DNA of 64,000 nucleotides, from assembly GCF_003391395.1 (NCBI RefSeq), contig NZ_CP024190.1, positions 2,418,001 through 2,482,000 of the forward strand, written 5' to 3'. Under the pieces are notes generated by a model, which was not told the DNA's origin, made no database searches, and saw nothing but the letters and a program-made list of their open reading frames with translations. Origin of the DNA: Mycobacterium marinum. GTDB taxonomy: Bacteria; Actinomycetota; Actinomycetes; Mycobacteriales; Mycobacteriaceae. Position numbers and translations under genes: made by a program. Positions 7,438-15,610 of this stretch are shown one piece after another. How positions within the stretch are numbered: position 1 is the stretch's first letter; each line of letters opens with the position of its first letter.

Positions 7438-8328
7438 ATGGCAGAACCTGGTGCGCTCACGATTCACGGGATCATCGCCTACCCGGTCACGCCCTTTACC
7501 GCCGAGGGCGACGTCGATGCGCGCCGGCTGGCGGCACTTGTCGATCGGCTGGTGTGCTCGGGAGTCCATGCGATCGCCGCGCTGGGCAGCACCGGGGAAC
7601 TGGCCTACCTCGACGAGGCCGAGTTCGATACCGCGGTTGACACCGCGGTCGCGGCGGTCAGCGGCCGGCTACCCGTCGTCTTGGGCGTCTCGGATGTCAC
7701 TACTGCCAAGACCATTCGGCGCGCGCGCTACGCGCAACATGTCGGTGCTGACGCGGTGATGATCCTGCCGGTGTCCTACTGGAAGCTCAACGAACACGAG
7801 ATCTTCCAGCACTACCGCAGCGTTGGCGACGCCATCACCATCCCGATCATGGCTTACAACAACCCGGCCACCAGCGGTGTGGACATGCGCCCCGAACTGT
7901 TGGTCAGGATGTTTGAAAGCATCGACAACCTCACCATGGTCAAGGAGTCCACCGGCGACCTGTCCCGGATGCGGCGCATCGCCGAACTCAGTGGCGGCCG
8001 GCTGCCGTTCTATAACGGCTCCAACCCGCTGGTGCTCGACGCGTTGAAAGTTGGTGCCGCCGGATGGTGCACGGCCGCACCCAACTTGTGGCCCCAGCCA
8101 TGCATCGATCTGTACGAAGCGGTGCGCGCCGGGGATCTGGAGAAGGCCCAGATTCTCTACGACGACCTCAAGCCGCTGCTGGAGTTCATCGTCGCGGGCG
8201 GGCTGGCCACCACGGTGAAAGCCGGTCTGGGGCTGCTCGGATTCCCGGTCGGGGATCCGCGCCCGCCGTTGCTGCCGCTCGACGAGCACGGACGGGCCAA
8301 GCTGGGCCGCCTGCTGGCCGGCTGCTGA
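7438..8328 (+). CDS. DapA/N-acetylneuraminate lyase family (class I aldolase) protein
   Basis: This 296-residue TIM-barrel lyase carries the family signature GSTGE (50-54), the proton-relay Tyr140 in AYNNP and the Schiff-base Lys169 in MVKEST. Catalysis through a lysine-pyruvate or related keto-acid adduct is therefore likely. It is probably not the housekeeping dihydrodipicolinate synthase: the pairing with a class II aldolase-like gene and an XRE-cupin regulator suggests breakdown of a sugar acid or keto acid. A strong AAAGGAG site precedes the ATG. A hairpin follows the stop. Confidence 0.85.
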   Translation: MAEPGALTIHGIIAYPVTPFTAEGDVDARRLAALVDRLVCSGVHAIAALGSTGELAYLDEAEFDTAVDTAVAAVSGRLPVVLGVSDVTTAKTIRRARYAQHVGADAVMILPVSYWKLNEHEIFQHYRSVGDAITIPIMAYNNPATSGVDMRPELLVRMFESIDNLTMVKESTGDLSRMRRIAELSGGRLPFYNGSNPLVLDALKVGAAGWCTAAPNLWPQPCIDLYEAVRAGDLEKAQILYDDLKPLLEFIVAGGLATTVKAGLGLLGFPVGDPRPPLLPLDEHGRAKLGRLLAGC

Positions 8329-8350
8329 GCCGCGAAGCGATTGGTCGGCG

Positions 8351-8374
8351 TCGGTTGCGTTGTTGGGCAACCGA
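8351..8374. terminator. Hairpin between convergent genes
   Basis: TCGGTTGC (8351-8358) and GCAACCGA (8367-8374) form a perfect 8-bp stem with an 8-base loop. It lies exactly between the stop of the DapA-like gene (8328) and the stop of the oppositely directed metallopeptidase gene (8378). It is a plausible bidirectional terminator, inferred from structure and position. Confidence 0.6.
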
Positions 8375-8377
8375 TCT

Positions 8378-9262
8378 CTAGCCCAGGTTGGTGGCGCTGA
8401 AGGTGTCACATTTGTTGGGGTCGCCGGTCTGATACCCGACGGTGAACCACTTCTGCCGTTGCGCCGAGGAGCCGTGCGTCCACGTCTCGGGGTTGCTGCG
8501 TCCGGCCACCTGCTGCTGGATGCGATCGTCGCCCACCGATGCCGCGGCTGAGAGCGCGTCTTGGATATCCTTGTCGCTCAACGGCTCGAGGAAGGGGACG
8601 CCGGTACTTTCTTGCCGGACGGTAGACGCATAGTGTGCCCAGACCCCCGCGTAACAGTCGGCCTGCAACTCGGTGCGCACGCCATTGCCCCCGGCGCCTT
8701 TGGCTCCCTGTTGGGCGCGGCCCAGCACGCCCAGCAGGTTCTGCACGTGATGGCCGTATTCATGGGCCACCACGTATTCCTGCGCGAACGGCCCACCACT
8801 GGAACCGAATTCGTTGACAAGCAGCTGAAAGAAGTCGGTGTCGAAATATGCCGTCTGGTCCACCGGGCAGTAGAACGGGCCGACTTCGCTGCTGGCTGGC
8901 CCGCACCCGGTGCTGACCTGGCCGCTGAATAGGCGCAGATGCGGGCGCGTGTACCGATCGGGCATCAGCTGCTTCCATACCGCGTCCAGAGAGTTTCCGG
9001 TGGCCACCACCCGGCACTGCACGTACTTGTTGGCGTCGGCGCCCGTCTTGCACTGGCTCAGGTCGAATCCGGGAGCCACCACGTCGCGGTCGTCCATGGG
9101 TTGCTGGCTCAGCACGCCACCCGGATCGACACCGAGAAACATCGCGACCACGACGATCAACAGGCCGCCGATGCCGCCGCCGATGGCCATCCGGCCAAAC
9201 CCGCCACCGCCTGACGATGACGCGGCGCTGGTGTCGATCTGCATACCCTCGTTAAAGGTCAT
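8378..9262 (-). CDS. Neutral zinc metallopeptidase, YpfJ/Rv2575 family
   Basis: This 294-residue membrane-anchored protein starts MTFNEGMQIDTS, like Rv2575. It has a Ser/Gly-rich lead, one transmembrane helix (about 28-46) and an extracytoplasmic peptidase-like domain. The zinc motif HEYGHH (HExxH at 167-171) is intact, as is the later ELQADCYAG segment that normally supplies the third ligand. Family substrates are unknown. An in-frame GTG/ATG at 9274 gives four extra residues, but the family start is preferred. It is the last gene of a minus-strand run with the SRPBCC and ketopantoate-reductase-like genes, matching the Rv2573-Rv2575 order. Confidence 0.88.
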   Translation of the reverse strand: MTFNEGMQIDTSAASSSGGGGFGRMAIGGGIGGLLIVVVAMFLGVDPGGVLSQQPMDDRDVVAPGFDLSQCKTGADANKYVQCRVVATGNSLDAVWKQLMPDRYTRPHLRLFSGQVSTGCGPASSEVGPFYCPVDQTAYFDTDFFQLLVNEFGSSGGPFAQEYVVAHEYGHHVQNLLGVLGRAQQGAKGAGGNGVRTELQADCYAGVWAHYASTVRQESTGVPFLEPLSDKDIQDALSAAASVGDDRIQQQVAGRSNPETWTHGSSAQRQKWFTVGYQTGDPNKCDTFSATNLG

Positions 9263-9323
9263 CGCACGCTCCAAATCTGGCCCGCCGTCGGGCCGGGCGC
9301 TGGGCTACCCGGGCGGCACCAGC

Positions 9324-9839
9324 CTAACGCTGCTGCGGCACCTCGAACCGGGCGTCGGTGTAACTGCGCAGTTTGCGTAAGAAGCGCCGTAATCCCAGGT
9401 TGAGCAGCGGACCGAACAACATCATGCCCAGCCGCGCGGGGCCGGCGGGTTTTTGCGCCATGGTCCAGGTCAGTCGGCAACCGCCCGGGATGACCTCGAC
9501 CCGGTAATCCTCGGCGAACGCCGCGACGGCCTGCGTCGAGCATTCATTGAACCGAAACGCCATGTGGCTGAACGGCTCCCAGGCGATGAATTCCTCGTTG
9601 CCGACCAGGCCCCCGCGCATCTCGACGGTACGTGTGGTGCCGACGCGGAAGGGCGGGGGACTCGTCCAGGTCACCTTGGTGATCACCGGTGCCCAGCTCG
9701 GCCAGGACTGCGCATCGGAAAGCACCTCAAACAGCTGCTCGGGGGTGATGGCGAGGTCGACGCTGTTGCGGTAGAGAAAGGGCGCTTGACCGGAATCCGG
9801 GTCGACAAAGCTCAGGTCGACGCGCTCGCACGGGAACAT
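9324..9839 (-). CDS. SRPBCC family protein, Rv2574-like
   Basis: This 171-residue protein has the START/polyketide-cyclase-like SRPBCC pattern. It has an N-terminal strand with VDLAITPEQLFEVLSD, the W-P-x-W loop (AQSWPSWAPVITKV), central strands and a long C-terminal helix (LLNLGLRRFLRKLRSY). Such proteins bind a hydrophobic ligand in a deep pocket; the ligand here is unknown. It starts at ATG 9839, 18 bp after the ketopantoate-reductase-like gene, and precedes the metallopeptidase gene by about 60 bp. Co-transcription of the three is likely. Confidence 0.8.
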   Translation of the reverse strand: MFPCERVDLSFVDPDSGQAPFLYRNSVDLAITPEQLFEVLSDAQSWPSWAPVITKVTWTSPPPFRVGTTRTVEMRGGLVGNEEFIAWEPFSHMAFRFNECSTQAVAAFAEDYRVEVIPGGCRLTWTMAQKPAGPARLGMMLFGPLLNLGLRRFLRKLRSYTDARFEVPQQR

Positions 9840-9857
9840 GAACTAGACCCTAACCAG

Positions 9858-10820
9858 CTATCCGGGTCCGTCGCTGGCTGCAGCCAATAATGGCACCAGC
9901 ACCTGGCTGATCGGGGTCGCCAGGCCGTGGGCGCGAGCCTTGCGGATGATCACACCGTTGCGCAGGTCCCATTCCAACCGCCGGTGGGCTTCTCGATCGG
10001 CCAGGATCGAGGTGCCCATGTCCTCGGGTGCCGATGCGAACAGATCAACCATCTCATCGATCACGTCGTCATCGAGTCGGGCGCCCTCGGCGCGTGCCAC
10101 CGCCAGACATTCGGCGACGTAGTGACGAGACAGTTCGGCGATATCGTCGCGCCGGAACATTCCGGAGCGCCGCCCGGACAGTGCCATCAGTCCGGCTAGC
10201 GCATTGAGCACGAGTTTGCGCCAGATGACGGTGGTGAAGTCGGGATCGCAGTCCACCCGGCAACCGGCAGCACGCAGCAACCCGGCCAGCGCCTCCGCCG
10301 CAGCCCCGGTGGGCAACACCAACGCGGCATCTCCGCGCAACCGCACCCAGCCGCCCGGCTGGGTCTCGGCCGCAAACCACACACTGCCCGCGACGATGGA
10401 TGAAGACGAACAGTGCGGCTGCACCTGCTCGACCTGTTCGACACCGTTTTGCAGGACGGCTACCACGGTGTGCTCACCGCACAGGCGGGCCAGCCAGTCG
10501 CGCGCGGCGCCGGTCTGAGTGGCTTTGACCGCCAATATCAGCACATCGACCGGTCCGGTCAGCTGCTGCGGGTCGGTGTGTACCGGACCGGGCACCACGA
10601 TCGGAGATGCCCCGTCGGGGCGCAGCTCGATGCTGTCGCGAGCCGTGTGGCCGCACAGCAGCACCGGGTTCCCCGCGGCATGCAGCAGCGCGGCGACCGT
10701 CGTGCCGACGGCGCCGGGGCCTACGAGTGCGATTCTGGGTGCGATGCAGCCAAAAGTACCGGGTTGGGTGGGCCAGTGGCCCGGCCCTCTAGACTGAGCA
10801 GTCGTTTTAGGTCGTTCCAA
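9858..10820 (-). CDS. 2-dehydropantoate 2-reductase family protein (ApbA/PanE), start uncertain
   Basis: The protein has an N-terminal Rossmann motif (IALVGPGAVGTTVAALL), the VLILAVKATQ strand, the conserved LQNGVEQVEQV segment and the C-terminal ketopantoate-reductase helical domain with WRKLVLNALAGL. It resembles Rv2573. True PanE activity (NADPH reduction of ketopantoate) is possible but unproven. The start is the problem: there is no ATG, GTG or TTG just before the Rossmann strand. The expected position (10745) reads ATC. The nearest usable upstream codon is TTG at 10820, giving 320 residues, used here with low certainty. It is divergent from aspS. Confidence 0.75.
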   Translation of the reverse strand: MERPKTTAQSRGPGHWPTQPGTFGCIAPRIALVGPGAVGTTVAALLHAAGNPVLLCGHTARDSIELRPDGASPIVVPGPVHTDPQQLTGPVDVLILAVKATQTGAARDWLARLCGEHTVVAVLQNGVEQVEQVQPHCSSSSIVAGSVWFAAETQPGGWVRLRGDAALVLPTGAAAEALAGLLRAAGCRVDCDPDFTTVIWRKLVLNALAGLMALSGRRSGMFRRDDIAELSRHYVAECLAVARAEGARLDDDVIDEMVDLFASAPEDMGTSILADREAHRRLEWDLRNGVIIRKARAHGLATPISQVLVPLLAAASDGPG

Positions 10821-10842
10821 AGCCGGGTGAAGGGGAGTGTTT

Positions 10843-12618
10843 GTGCTGCGTAGCCACGCCGCTGGGGCATTACGAGATAGCGATGCCGGGCGACAGGTGA
10901 CGCTGGCCGGTTGGGTGGCCCGCCGCCGCGACCATGGCGGCGTCATCTTCATCGACCTGCGCGACGCCTCAGGCATTGCCCAGGTCGTATTCCGCGAAGC
11001 CGACGTGTTGGCCCAGGCGCATCGGCTGCGTGCCGAGTTCTGCGTCGCGGTCACCGGTGTCGTCGAGATCCGTCCCGAAGGCAACGCCAACCCCGAGATC
11101 GCGACCGGCGACATCGAGGTCAACGCCTCTTCATTGACGGTGCTCGGCGAATGCGCGCCACTGCCGTTCCAGCTCGACGAGCCCGCGGGGGAGGAGTTGC
11201 GGCTGAAATACCGCTACCTCGACCTGCGCCGCGATGGTCCGGCATCGGCGATTCGGTTGCGTTCCAAGGTCAATGCCGCCGCCCGCGCGGTGCTGGCCGG
11301 ACACGACTTCGTCGAGATCGAAACACCGACGATCACCCGCTCCACCCCGGAGGGCGCCCGCGACTTTCTGGTGCCCGCCCGGCTGCACCCGGGCATGTTC
11401 TACGCGCTGCCGCAAAGCCCGCAGCTGTTCAAACAGCTGCTCATGGTGGCCGGGATGGAGCGCTACTACCAGATCGCCCGGTGCTACCGCGACGAGGACT
11501 TCCGGGCCGATCGCCAGCCCGAGTTCACCCAGCTCGACATGGAATTGAGCTTTGTCGACGTCGAGGACATCATCGCGGTCTCCGAGGAGATCCTGACCGC
11601 GCTGTGGGCGCTGATCGGCTACCGGATTCCAACCCCCATCCCACGGATCAGCTACGCCGGCGCGATGCGCCGGTTCGGGTCCGACAAACCCGACCTGCGG
11701 TTCGGCCTCGAACTCGTGGAGTGCGCAGAGTTCTTCAAAGACACCACATTCCGGGTGTTCCAAGCGCCCTACGTCGGCGCGGTGGTGATGCCCGGCGGAG
11801 CCTCGCAGCCGCGGCGCACGCTGGATGGCTGGCAAGAGTGGGCCAAACAGCGCGGTCACCGCGGGCTGGCCTACGTGCTGGTCGGCGAGGATGGGACGCT
11901 GGGCGGCCCGGTGGCCAAGAACCTGACCGATGCCGAGCGTGACGGACTGGCCGCTCACGTGGGCGCCAGTCCGGGGGACTGCATCTTCTTCTCGGCGGGA
12001 CCGGTGAAGGCGTCGCGGGCGCTGCTGGGGGCGGCGCGAATCGAGATCGCCGAGCGGCTCAACCTGATCGACCCCAGCGCCTGGGAGTTCGTTTGGGTGG
12101 TTGATCCGCCCCTGTTCGAGCCCGCCGAGGACGCCACCGCCTCTGGCGACGTGGCCGTTGGATCCGGCGCGTGGACGGCGGTGCATCACGCGTTTACCGC
12201 GCCCAAGCCAGAGCTCGAAGACCGTATCGAATCGGACCCCGGCAGCGTGTTGGCCGATGCCTACGACATCGTCTGCAATGGCCACGAGATCGGGGGTGGA
12301 TCGATCCGTATCCATCGTCGCGACATTCAGGAGCGGGTGTTCGCGGTCATGGGTCTGAGCAAGGCTGAGGCCGAAGAGAAGTTCGGCTTCCTGCTGGAGG
12401 CTTTCACGTTCGGCGCCCCGCCGCATGGCGGCATCGCGTTCGGGTGGGACCGGGTCAGCACGTTGCTGGCCGGAGCGGATTCGATCCGCGATGTGATCGC
12501 GTTCCCCAAAACCGGTGGCGGTGTCGACCCGCTTACCGAGGCCCCCGCGCCGATCACCGCCCAGCAGCGCAAGGAGGCTGGAATAGACGCCAAGCCCAAA
12601 CAAGTTGAGGGGACATGA
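10843..12618 (+). CDS. aspS: Aspartate--tRNA ligase
   Basis: This 591-residue class IIb aminoacyl-tRNA synthetase charges tRNA-Asp; in mycobacteria the enzyme is usually non-discriminating and also charges tRNA-Asn. Seen in order: an OB-fold anticodon domain (GWVARRRDHGGVIFIDLRD), class II motif 1 region (FVEIETPTI), motif 2 (CYRDEDFRADRQPEFTQLD), a GAD-type bacterial insert, and motif 3 near the end (GIAFGWDR). An AAGGGGAG site at 10830-10837 suits GTG at 10843. GTG at 10837 would add two residues (MFV...) but overlaps that site. It is translationally coupled (ATGA overlap) to the next gene. Confidence 0.95.
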   Translation: MLRSHAAGALRDSDAGRQVTLAGWVARRRDHGGVIFIDLRDASGIAQVVFREADVLAQAHRLRAEFCVAVTGVVEIRPEGNANPEIATGDIEVNASSLTVLGECAPLPFQLDEPAGEELRLKYRYLDLRRDGPASAIRLRSKVNAAARAVLAGHDFVEIETPTITRSTPEGARDFLVPARLHPGMFYALPQSPQLFKQLLMVAGMERYYQIARCYRDEDFRADRQPEFTQLDMELSFVDVEDIIAVSEEILTALWALIGYRIPTPIPRISYAGAMRRFGSDKPDLRFGLELVECAEFFKDTTFRVFQAPYVGAVVMPGGASQPRRTLDGWQEWAKQRGHRGLAYVLVGEDGTLGGPVAKNLTDAERDGLAAHVGASPGDCIFFSAGPVKASRALLGAARIEIAERLNLIDPSAWEFVWVVDPPLFEPAEDATASGDVAVGSGAWTAVHHAFTAPKPELEDRIESDPGSVLADAYDIVCNGHEIGGGSIRIHRRDIQERVFAVMGLSKAEAEEKFGFLLEAFTFGAPPHGGIAFGWDRVSTLLAGADSIRDVIAFPKTGGGVDPLTEAPAPITAQQRKEAGIDAKPKQVEGT

Positions 12619-13049
12619 CGCGAGGGATCCCCGACGCCGAGACGATCAAGGCGTTCAACAGCAACATCGTCGATGAGTTCCGGGCCAATGGGGGCAAGGT
12701 GGGCGGCCCGTTCGCCGGCTCGGATCTGTTGCTGCTCACAACCACCGGGGCCAAGTCCGGGCGGCCTCGGCTGGCGCCGCTGGTGTACCTGCGCATCGAC
12801 GGCAAGATGTTCATCGTCGGCTCCTTCGCCGGTGCCGATGTCGACCCGGCCTGGGTGCATAACCTCAGGTCCGACGCGCGTGCACACGTCGAGGTGGGTA
12901 CCGACGCGTTCGACGTGACCGCCCGCGAACTGCCTCCGGCAGAGCGTGACGAGTTTTTTCTGAAGGTGGCCGCCGCCGCCGCGGGGTTCGGCGACTATCA
13001 AGCGAAAACCAGCCGGGTAATCCCCCTGTTCGAGCTGCAGCGGGCCTGA
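12615..13049 (+). CDS. Ddn-like F420-dependent nitroreductase family protein
   Basis: This 144-residue split beta-barrel protein belongs to the deazaflavin-dependent nitroreductase (Ddn/DUF385) family that uses F420H2. Typical features are TTTGAKSGRPRLAPLVYL, the FIVGSFAGADVDPAWVHNL segment and a C-terminal tail VIPLFELQRA. Relatives reduce quinones, nitro compounds or aflatoxin-like substrates; the substrate here is unknown. Its ATG overlaps the aspS stop (ATGA), so it is probably made from the aspS message. As I recall, H37Rv has no such gene between aspS and Rv2571c. Confidence 0.85.
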   Translation: MTRGIPDAETIKAFNSNIVDEFRANGGKVGGPFAGSDLLLLTTTGAKSGRPRLAPLVYLRIDGKMFIVGSFAGADVDPAWVHNLRSDARAHVEVGTDAFDVTARELPPAERDEFFLKVAAAAAGFGDYQAKTSRVIPLFELQRA

Positions 13050-13068
13050 CCGGGGTACCCGACACGAC

Positions 13069-14127
13069 GTGGAGATTTCGCTACTGACCAGGGCGGCCGA
13101 CGGAAGTCTCGCGGCCGTCCGGCAGCTGCGCACCGCCTTGTGGCCGATCACGCAGGCGTCGGTGACCGCCGGCCTGGCCTGGTTTCTCACCCACGATGTG
13201 CTCGACCACCCGCAGCCGTTCTTCGCACCGATCTCGGCCGCGGTGTGCATGTCGGCGACCAACGTGCTGCGCGCGCGACGCGCTGTCCAGATGGTTGGCG
13301 GGGTGGCGCTGGGCATCGTGGTGGGTGCCGGAGTGCAAGCCGTCCTGGGCACCGGCCCAACCGCGATGGGCGTGGCGGTGTTCGCCGCATTGTCGGTCGC
13401 GGTCCTGGCCGTGCGCGGCTTCGTCGCCCAGGGCCTGATGTTCGTCAACCAGACCGCCGTTTCCGCGGTGCTGGTCCTGGTCTTCGCCCCCACCGGCGAC
13501 GTGGTGGCCGAGCGCCTCTTCGACGCGCTGATCGGCGGGGGATTGGCGCTGGTGGTCGCGATGTTGCTGTTCCCGGCCGATCCGGTGCGGATACTGCGCG
13601 ACGCGCGTAACGGCGCGCTGGCCGCCCTGCACGACACCCTGGTCGAGGTGATCAAGTTCATCGACGATCCCGGCGGCGCCGCTCCGGACTGGCTGCTGGC
13701 CACCTTCGACCGGTTGCACAACCAGCTTGGTGGGCTGATCGAGGCCCGCGCCACGGCGGTCTTGGTGTCGCGCCGCGCGCCCCGGCGGTGGGCCGCCCGC
13801 GACGCCATTGCCGACATCGAGCGGCAATCGGCGCGACTGGGGATGCTGGTCAGCGGTGTCTTGAATCTGGTCCGCGCCATCACCCGACTTCCTGAGCAAC
13901 AGGTACCGCGCCCGGTGCGCATCGCGCTGGCCGAACTGGCCGCCGCGCTGGCCGTCGCCGACGACGAACCAGCGGCCGCGATCGCCCATGCCGCCGCTGC
14001 CCGCGATCGGGCGCAGGAATTGCTATCGCAGGCTCGCGACCGCAGCGAGGTGGTGCTCGCCGACATCGTGGACGCGTGCGGAGTCGATCTACAGCGGGTC
14101 ATCGACTTACCCGGCGGCGACCATTGA
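13069..14127 (+). CDS. FUSC/ArAE-type integral membrane protein, Rv2571c-like
   Basis: This 352-residue protein has five or six hydrophobic segments in residues about 25-170. Examples are VAVFAALSVAVLAVRGFVA and a following ALVVAMLLFP helix. A long, mostly helical cytoplasmic domain rich in Ala and Arg covers about 180-350. The layout fits the fusaric-acid-resistance / aromatic-acid exporter family. The cargo is unknown. It starts with GTG at 13069, 19 bp after the Ddn-like gene, so it probably extends the aspS operon. It ends 6 bp before the convergent MmcQ/YjbR gene. Confidence 0.8.
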   Translation: MEISLLTRAADGSLAAVRQLRTALWPITQASVTAGLAWFLTHDVLDHPQPFFAPISAAVCMSATNVLRARRAVQMVGGVALGIVVGAGVQAVLGTGPTAMGVAVFAALSVAVLAVRGFVAQGLMFVNQTAVSAVLVLVFAPTGDVVAERLFDALIGGGLALVVAMLLFPADPVRILRDARNGALAALHDTLVEVIKFIDDPGGAAPDWLLATFDRLHNQLGGLIEARATAVLVSRRAPRRWAARDAIADIERQSARLGMLVSGVLNLVRAITRLPEQQVPRPVRIALAELAAALAVADDEPAAAIAHAAAARDRAQELLSQARDRSEVVLADIVDACGVDLQRVIDLPGGDH

Positions 14128-14133
14128 GGAACG

Positions 14134-14532
14134 TCAACAGGACTTGGCTGACCCGGCCAGGAACTCCTTTGCCAGCCTTTTCGGCGCCTGCGTCAGCCAG
14201 GCCTCGGTGAGCAGCTCCTCGAGGCCTATCGCCTCTATCTCGGATAACACCACCAGCACCGCCGGATACCCGTCGAAATGTGGGGTGGTGAAGTACACCG
14301 TCGGCTCGTCGGCGACCAGGGCGAACTTCACGCCTTCGTCGGCCACCCGGACGCCGAGAATATCGCCGTCCGGTGGTTGCCTGCCGGAGTCCGCCAAGGC
14401 CGCCAAGTCGGACTTGCGCAGCGGTCGCTCCCACGCCAACGGCTTCTTGCCGACCCGCCAGTTGTGCGCAGATCGCTCTTCTGTGAGCGGCAGCTCACTG
14501 ACGATGCGCGCGACATCGCTCCAGGTCGCCAT
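14134..14532 (-). CDS. MmcQ/YjbR family protein, Rv2570-like
   Basis: This 132-residue protein of the MmcQ/YjbR fold starts MATWSDVARIVSELP. It has the family pattern of a Trp-rich N-terminus (AHNWRVGKKPLAWERPL), a central VKFALVADEPTVYFTTPHFDG then YPAVLV segment and a C-terminal helix with LLTEAWLTQAPKRLAKEFL. The fold is sometimes described as DNA-binding-like (CyaY-like), but no biochemical role is established. It stands alone on the minus strand between the FUSC gene and the divergent transglutaminase gene. Confidence 0.85.
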   Translation of the reverse strand: MATWSDVARIVSELPLTEERSAHNWRVGKKPLAWERPLRKSDLAALADSGRQPPDGDILGVRVADEGVKFALVADEPTVYFTTPHFDGYPAVLVVLSEIEAIGLEELLTEAWLTQAPKRLAKEFLAGSAKSC

Positions 14533-14653
14533 ATGCTGATTGTGCTCCGGATGGGGTGCGCTCGGTGGCGCATTCGCCTGAACCGGGCCCAGATGTGTTG
14601 TGATCAGCCTTGCTGTTACCGGTGTGGTGGCCGTGGTTGACGGTCGAGAAGTC

Positions 14654-14658
14654 AGGAG
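14654..14658 (+). promoter_or_regulatory. Ribosome binding site that fixes a TTG start
   Basis: AGGAG at 14654-14658 lies 7 bases before TTG at 14666. The upstream in-frame GTG codons (for example 14600) have no comparable site, so TTG is the likely start of the transglutaminase-like gene. Confidence 0.6.
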
Positions 14659-14665
14659 TCAGCTC

Positions 14666-15610
14666 TTGTCGTTGCTTTCCGACGCGTTGTTCGGCTCCCC
14701 GGACACCAAGCGCTATCGCGTCACGCACCGCACCGAATACCGCTACTCGGACATCGTGACCAGCTCTTATGGGCGTGGGTTTCTCACCCCGCGCAACTCG
14801 TTGCGGCAGCGGTGCCTCACTCACGAGCTGACCATCGATCCGACGCCCGCCGACAGCTCCACCAGCCGTGACACCTACGGCAACATCAGCTCCTATTTCC
14901 ATGTCACCGAACCGCATCGGGTGCTGAGCATCACCAGCGACTCCATCGTTGATGTGGCTCCACCGGATTCCGACCTGTACACCAGCGGGCCGGCGCTGCT
15001 GCCCTGGGAATCCGCCCGGCCCCGTGGGATGCAAGGGGCGCTGGCCATCGATTTCACGCTGGACCTGGATCCTGCGGAGATCACCGACGAGGTCCGTGAG
15101 TACGCGGCCGTCAGTTTCCTGCCGGAACGTCCGTTGGTGGAGGCGCTGCGCGATCTCACCACGCGGATCTACAACGACTTCACCTACCGATCCGGGTCGA
15201 CCACGGTTTCTACCCGAGTCAATGAGGTTCTGCAGGCGCGCGAAGGGGTATGCCAGGACTTTGCGCGGCTGGCGATCGCCTGCCTGCGAGCCAACGGGTT
15301 GGCGGCCTGCTACGTGTCCGGGTATCTGGCCACCGACCCACCGCCGGGAAAGGATCGGATGATCGGAATTGACGCCACCCACGCCTGGGCGGCGGTGTGG
15401 ACTCCCCAACAACCAGGCCAGTTCGAGTGGTTGGGGCTGGACCCCACCAATGATCAGCTGGTCGATGAGCGCTACATCGTGGTGGGCCGCGGCCGAGACT
15501 ACGCGGATGTGCCGCCGGTGCGCGGCATCATCTACACCAATTCGGAGCACAGCGTGATCGACGTCGGCGTCGACGTGGTGCCTTTTGACGGTGATGTGCT
15601 CGATGCGTGA
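14666..15610 (+). CDS. Transglutaminase-like protein, Rv2569c family
   Basis: This 314-residue protein combines a bacterial transglutaminase N-terminal beta domain (RYRVTHRTEYRYSD near the start) with a papain-like transglutaminase core. The catalytic triad is visible: Cys196 in GVCQDFA, His239 in DATHAWAAVW and Asp259 in GLDPTND. Relatives cleave or cross-link amide bonds, or act as thiol peptidases. The length of 314 residues with the TTG start equals the length I recall for Rv2569c. It overlaps the next gene by 8 bp. It belongs to the cluster with the ATP-grasp/alpha-E and amidoligase proteins on the opposite strand. Confidence 0.88.
   Translation: MSLLSDALFGSPDTKRYRVTHRTEYRYSDIVTSSYGRGFLTPRNSLRQRCLTHELTIDPTPADSSTSRDTYGNISSYFHVTEPHRVLSITSDSIVDVAPPDSDLYTSGPALLPWESARPRGMQGALAIDFTLDLDPAEITDEVREYAAVSFLPERPLVEALRDLTTRIYNDFTYRSGSTTVSTRVNEVLQAREGVCQDFARLAIACLRANGLAACYVSGYLATDPPPGKDRMIGIDATHAWAAVWTPQQPGQFEWLGLDPTNDQLVDERYIVVGRGRDYADVPPVRGIIYTNSEHSVIDVGVDVVPFDGDVLDA

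Noticed and set aside
12327..14102. Long open frame of about 590 codons on the minus strand, opposite aspS, the Ddn-like gene and the FUSC gene
   Set aside because: It is Ser/Arg/Thr-rich without any domain pattern, while the plus-strand proteins are clearly conserved. It is a high-GC shadow frame.
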